64,000 nt of DNA from Petrolisthes cinctipes (taxonomy: Eukaryota; Arthropoda; Malacostraca; Decapoda; Porcellanidae): assembly GCA_033782935.1 (NCBI GenBank), contig JAWQEG010004729.1:20001-84000 (forward strand), written 5' to 3'. Made by a program: the position numbers and the translations under genes. This document shows, in pieces, positions 62,051-64,000 of the stretch. A model generated the notes under the pieces. That model was not told where the DNA came from, ran no database searches, and saw nothing but the letters and a program-made list of their open reading frames with translations. Numbering within the stretch: position 1 is the stretch's first letter; every line of letters starts with the position of its first letter.

Positions 62051-62053
62051 ACA
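61897..62053. repeat. Two (CA)n arrays within a tandem duplication
   Basis: CA runs at 61897-61961 and 61996-62053. Each is preceded by CAGA(C/T)ATTC(G/A)CATTCTCATC, so array plus leader was duplicated. Confidence 0.95.
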
Positions 62054-62929
62054 CATAGAAATCGCAAACACACAAACACCCTCATCTTCACCTCTTATGC
62101 ACTTATCTGTCCCTCACCCTTATCTCAAACCTTACGCCCTCGCCTTATTCTCAACGTCAGACTGGAACACTCTGTCAGGCACAATGAACGTATTTTGGGC
62201 CCGGTAATGACAGGGTGAGAGAAGGGTCCATGGAGAAGGTGGAGTTGGTGGTGGTGGTGGTGGTGAGGAGTCGAGAGAATCCATTATGTGTACGATGATA
62301 GGGAAGTAAATTGAAAGGAGGGGAGTGTGATTGAGAGAGAGATTGAGAGAAAGACAGACAAACAGACAGAGAGACAGACAGATGGACAGACAGACAAACA
62401 CACAAACAGACAGACATGTAGATAGATAAAAAAAAAATAAAGAACGTCAGAGAAATAATAATGAGAAAGGATGGAGAATTGTTTCTGGGAGATTCGTCAT
62501 AATGAAATGTTGTCAACGAAAAAGTATGGCTCAAAGAAACGTGTTCCCATCTACAGGGATAACCAAGCTACTGTAGTCACCCTATAGATATCTTGTTATG
62601 GGCCCGTCAACCTCTTAGCCACAAAGGATACAGAAAATCTTGTAAAGGACACAAACCAATCCGTTTTAATCAGTCTGATGGTGTGAAGACATTAATACTA
62701 CAAGTAATCTGGGAGAGAGCTTCACAATATCCCTCTAGGAGTGGCAGGTATCACGGTTAATGAGGTTTGCTATACGTGAGCGACATCAGTTTTTACACAA
62801 GATACTCACTCGACTGCACAATGAAAGGTCTTGGCATTGAATAACTATCTGAGACAACTGGTATAATATAAGTAAAAAATATATATACATCAATTACCGT
62901 TATTATTATTAATAGTGATTCACGGGCTC
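62054..62929. other. No gene seen
   Basis: GGT run near 62250-62264 and a GACA-type purine/AC tract at 62330-62420. No recognisable coding sequence. Confidence 0.5.
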
Positions 62930-63078
62930 GTATACTATGCAAGAACATTAATGGTGTTGGCGATGGCGTGGTACTGGTACGATGACTTCCTACACACAAT
63001 ATAAGGCCATCGTACCGGTAATATCCCATCGCATCGTCAACACTACGGATATTCTTGCATACTGCCCATAGTGCTAGA
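62930..63078. repeat. Long foldback (imperfect inverted repeat, ~65-bp arms)
   Basis: The left arm GTATACTATGCAAGAACATT...GATGGCGTGG...GGTACGATG pairs with the right arm CATCGTACCGGTAATATCCC...ACGGATATTCTTGCATACTG. Perfect sub-stems include TATGCAAGAA/TTCTTGCATA and GGTACGATG/CATCGTACC. The loop is only about 20 bp. It could be a MITE of an unrelated family or a hairpin RNA precursor. Confidence 0.8.
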
Positions 63079-63104
63079 AGCATAAGGAAAAAATCTTATA
63101 TTGA

Positions 63105-63480
63105 CTAATAATTTTTGGAGGACTGCTGCTAACTTCCTCAAACAATACAATAAGATACAGCCACAATAAAATAACCACCGACACTTTCCTTCCATCGTGC
63201 AATAAATTGGCATCATATCAAAATATAATCATACAAAACCTTACGTGAACTCAACCCCCTCAATTATTATTGTGAGGGGCTGCAAAATTATACACGTGTT
63301 GTTCTTTATTATCAAGATATTTACCACGATGGAAGGAAAGTGTCGGTGGATATTAATTTTGATTGTGGCTGTACATCGCCACCTCGTACACTCACTCTGG
63401 TAGTTTGTTTAATTAATTAATGGAGCAGATTGGAGGATTTAGTACCCTTCCATTGCGTCTAAATGGTTTAACCTCCCTTA
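63105..63480. mobile_element. TTAA MITE, subfamily A, split by a nested element
   Basis: The left arm AATTTTTGGAGGACTGCTGC and AACTTCCTCAAACAATAC lies before 63155. The right arm TAGTTTGTTTAATTAATTAA, GCAGATTGGAGGATTTAGTA and CCTTCCATTGCGTC lies after 63374, ending ACCTCCCTTAA. Confidence 0.7.
63156..63373. mobile_element. Tc1/mariner-like MITE nested in a TTAA MITE
   Basis: The left end TACAGCCACAATAAAATAAC and, on the opposite strand, the right end TACAGCCACAATCAAAATTA are followed in both arms by CCACCGACACTTTCCTTCCA and TCGTG. TA at both edges; 218 bp; no reading frame. Confidence 0.88.
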
Positions 63481-64000
63481 AGGATAATTTGTTAATGATG
63501 ATGCGATAATGACTCTTACATACAGCTTAACAAGATTACCAGGTGTATCTCTTCACTTATCAAATTTAATCAAGGAAATGGATGGGTTTTAGGCGTCCTC
63601 AAATTTTTCCGCGAACGCCAAACTCGTCAAAAAATGAAAATAACAATTCATATCTTTTCAATAGTCCCTCCAACATCATCATATGTGTTAATGTATGTTT
63701 ATCCTCTTTACTGCAATTACATCAAGAGTAAAAGAAATAAATGAATACTAATATTGATATACATAATGTGCAGATGTCCGAGACAATGTTTTGCAAAGTT
63801 TATTTACGAACAGCCAGTCTCTTGTTTCCTTTAACATATAAAAATAGTCCTATCTACTGCCGTCAGACGTCAGGCAAATCATTTCGATTGTGGTGGAGTA
63901 CTGGAATATTAATTTAGTCTTTTATCACTCAGACATTGTTGTGGGCAAGAATTTTCAAAAAGGGTCGTTTGATGAAAGCATTGTGAATTAGCACTTATAA
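63481..64000. other. No gene seen
   Basis: AT-rich non-coding sequence to the window edge; no repeat recognised. Confidence 0.5.

Overview
This is a stretch of animal (metazoan) nuclear DNA. It has an intron-interrupted aminergic GPCR gene, no prokaryotic-style gene packing, very abundant dinucleotide and trinucleotide microsatellites, a decayed LINE, and dozens of short DNA-transposon relics. The receptor type (alpha2-adrenergic/octopamine-like) and the microsatellite and MITE load suggest an arthropod, most likely a decapod crustacean. That taxonomic call is an inference, not something the sequence proves.

Genes. The only convincing host coding sequence is one terminal exon at 4402-5511 (+). 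It starts directly after a polypyrimidine tract and CAG acceptor. It encodes TM5, a very long third intracellular loop, TM6, TM7 and a short C-tail of an alpha2-adrenergic-like (probably octopamine) receptor. Exons for TM1-TM4 are not visible in 1-4400 and should lie to the left of the window. Nearly all other long open frames are translations of microsatellites or of transposon arms.

Mobile DNA. About 35 copies of one family of roughly 160-bp palindromic elements lie between about 3.8 and 63.5 kb, around 9% of the window. They run TTAAGGG(G)...CCCCTTAA and share a core like GATTCCTCCAAACTATGCC. I sort them into three subfamilies (A, B, C). They have TTAA at both ends, sometimes shared between adjacent copies, which suggests a piggyBac-type TTAA target. 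Other DNA elements are: (i) a 704-bp PIF/Harbinger-like element at 17119-17826 carrying the first part of a MADF-type domain, inserted exactly in the terminal TTAA of a MITE; (ii) TA-flanked Tc1/mariner-like MITEs at 18001, 31280, 41535 and 63156, the last nested inside a TTAA MITE; (iii) two copies, at 26275 and 44455, of an element whose interior is a large microsatellite; (iv) a long foldback hairpin at 62930-63080. A 5'-truncated, frameshifted LINE lies at about 35440-37435 (-).

The rest is intronic or intergenic DNA with many simple repeats: (TA)n, (CA)n, (GA)n, (AAT)n, (ATGT)n and (TGG)n. There are also minisatellites of 15 bp (40005-40342), 17 bp (21346-21588), 24 bp (1-117) and about 60 bp (58605-58985), and long purine- or pyrimidine-biased tracts. 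No rRNA gene, convincing tRNA gene, CRISPR array or operon was seen.
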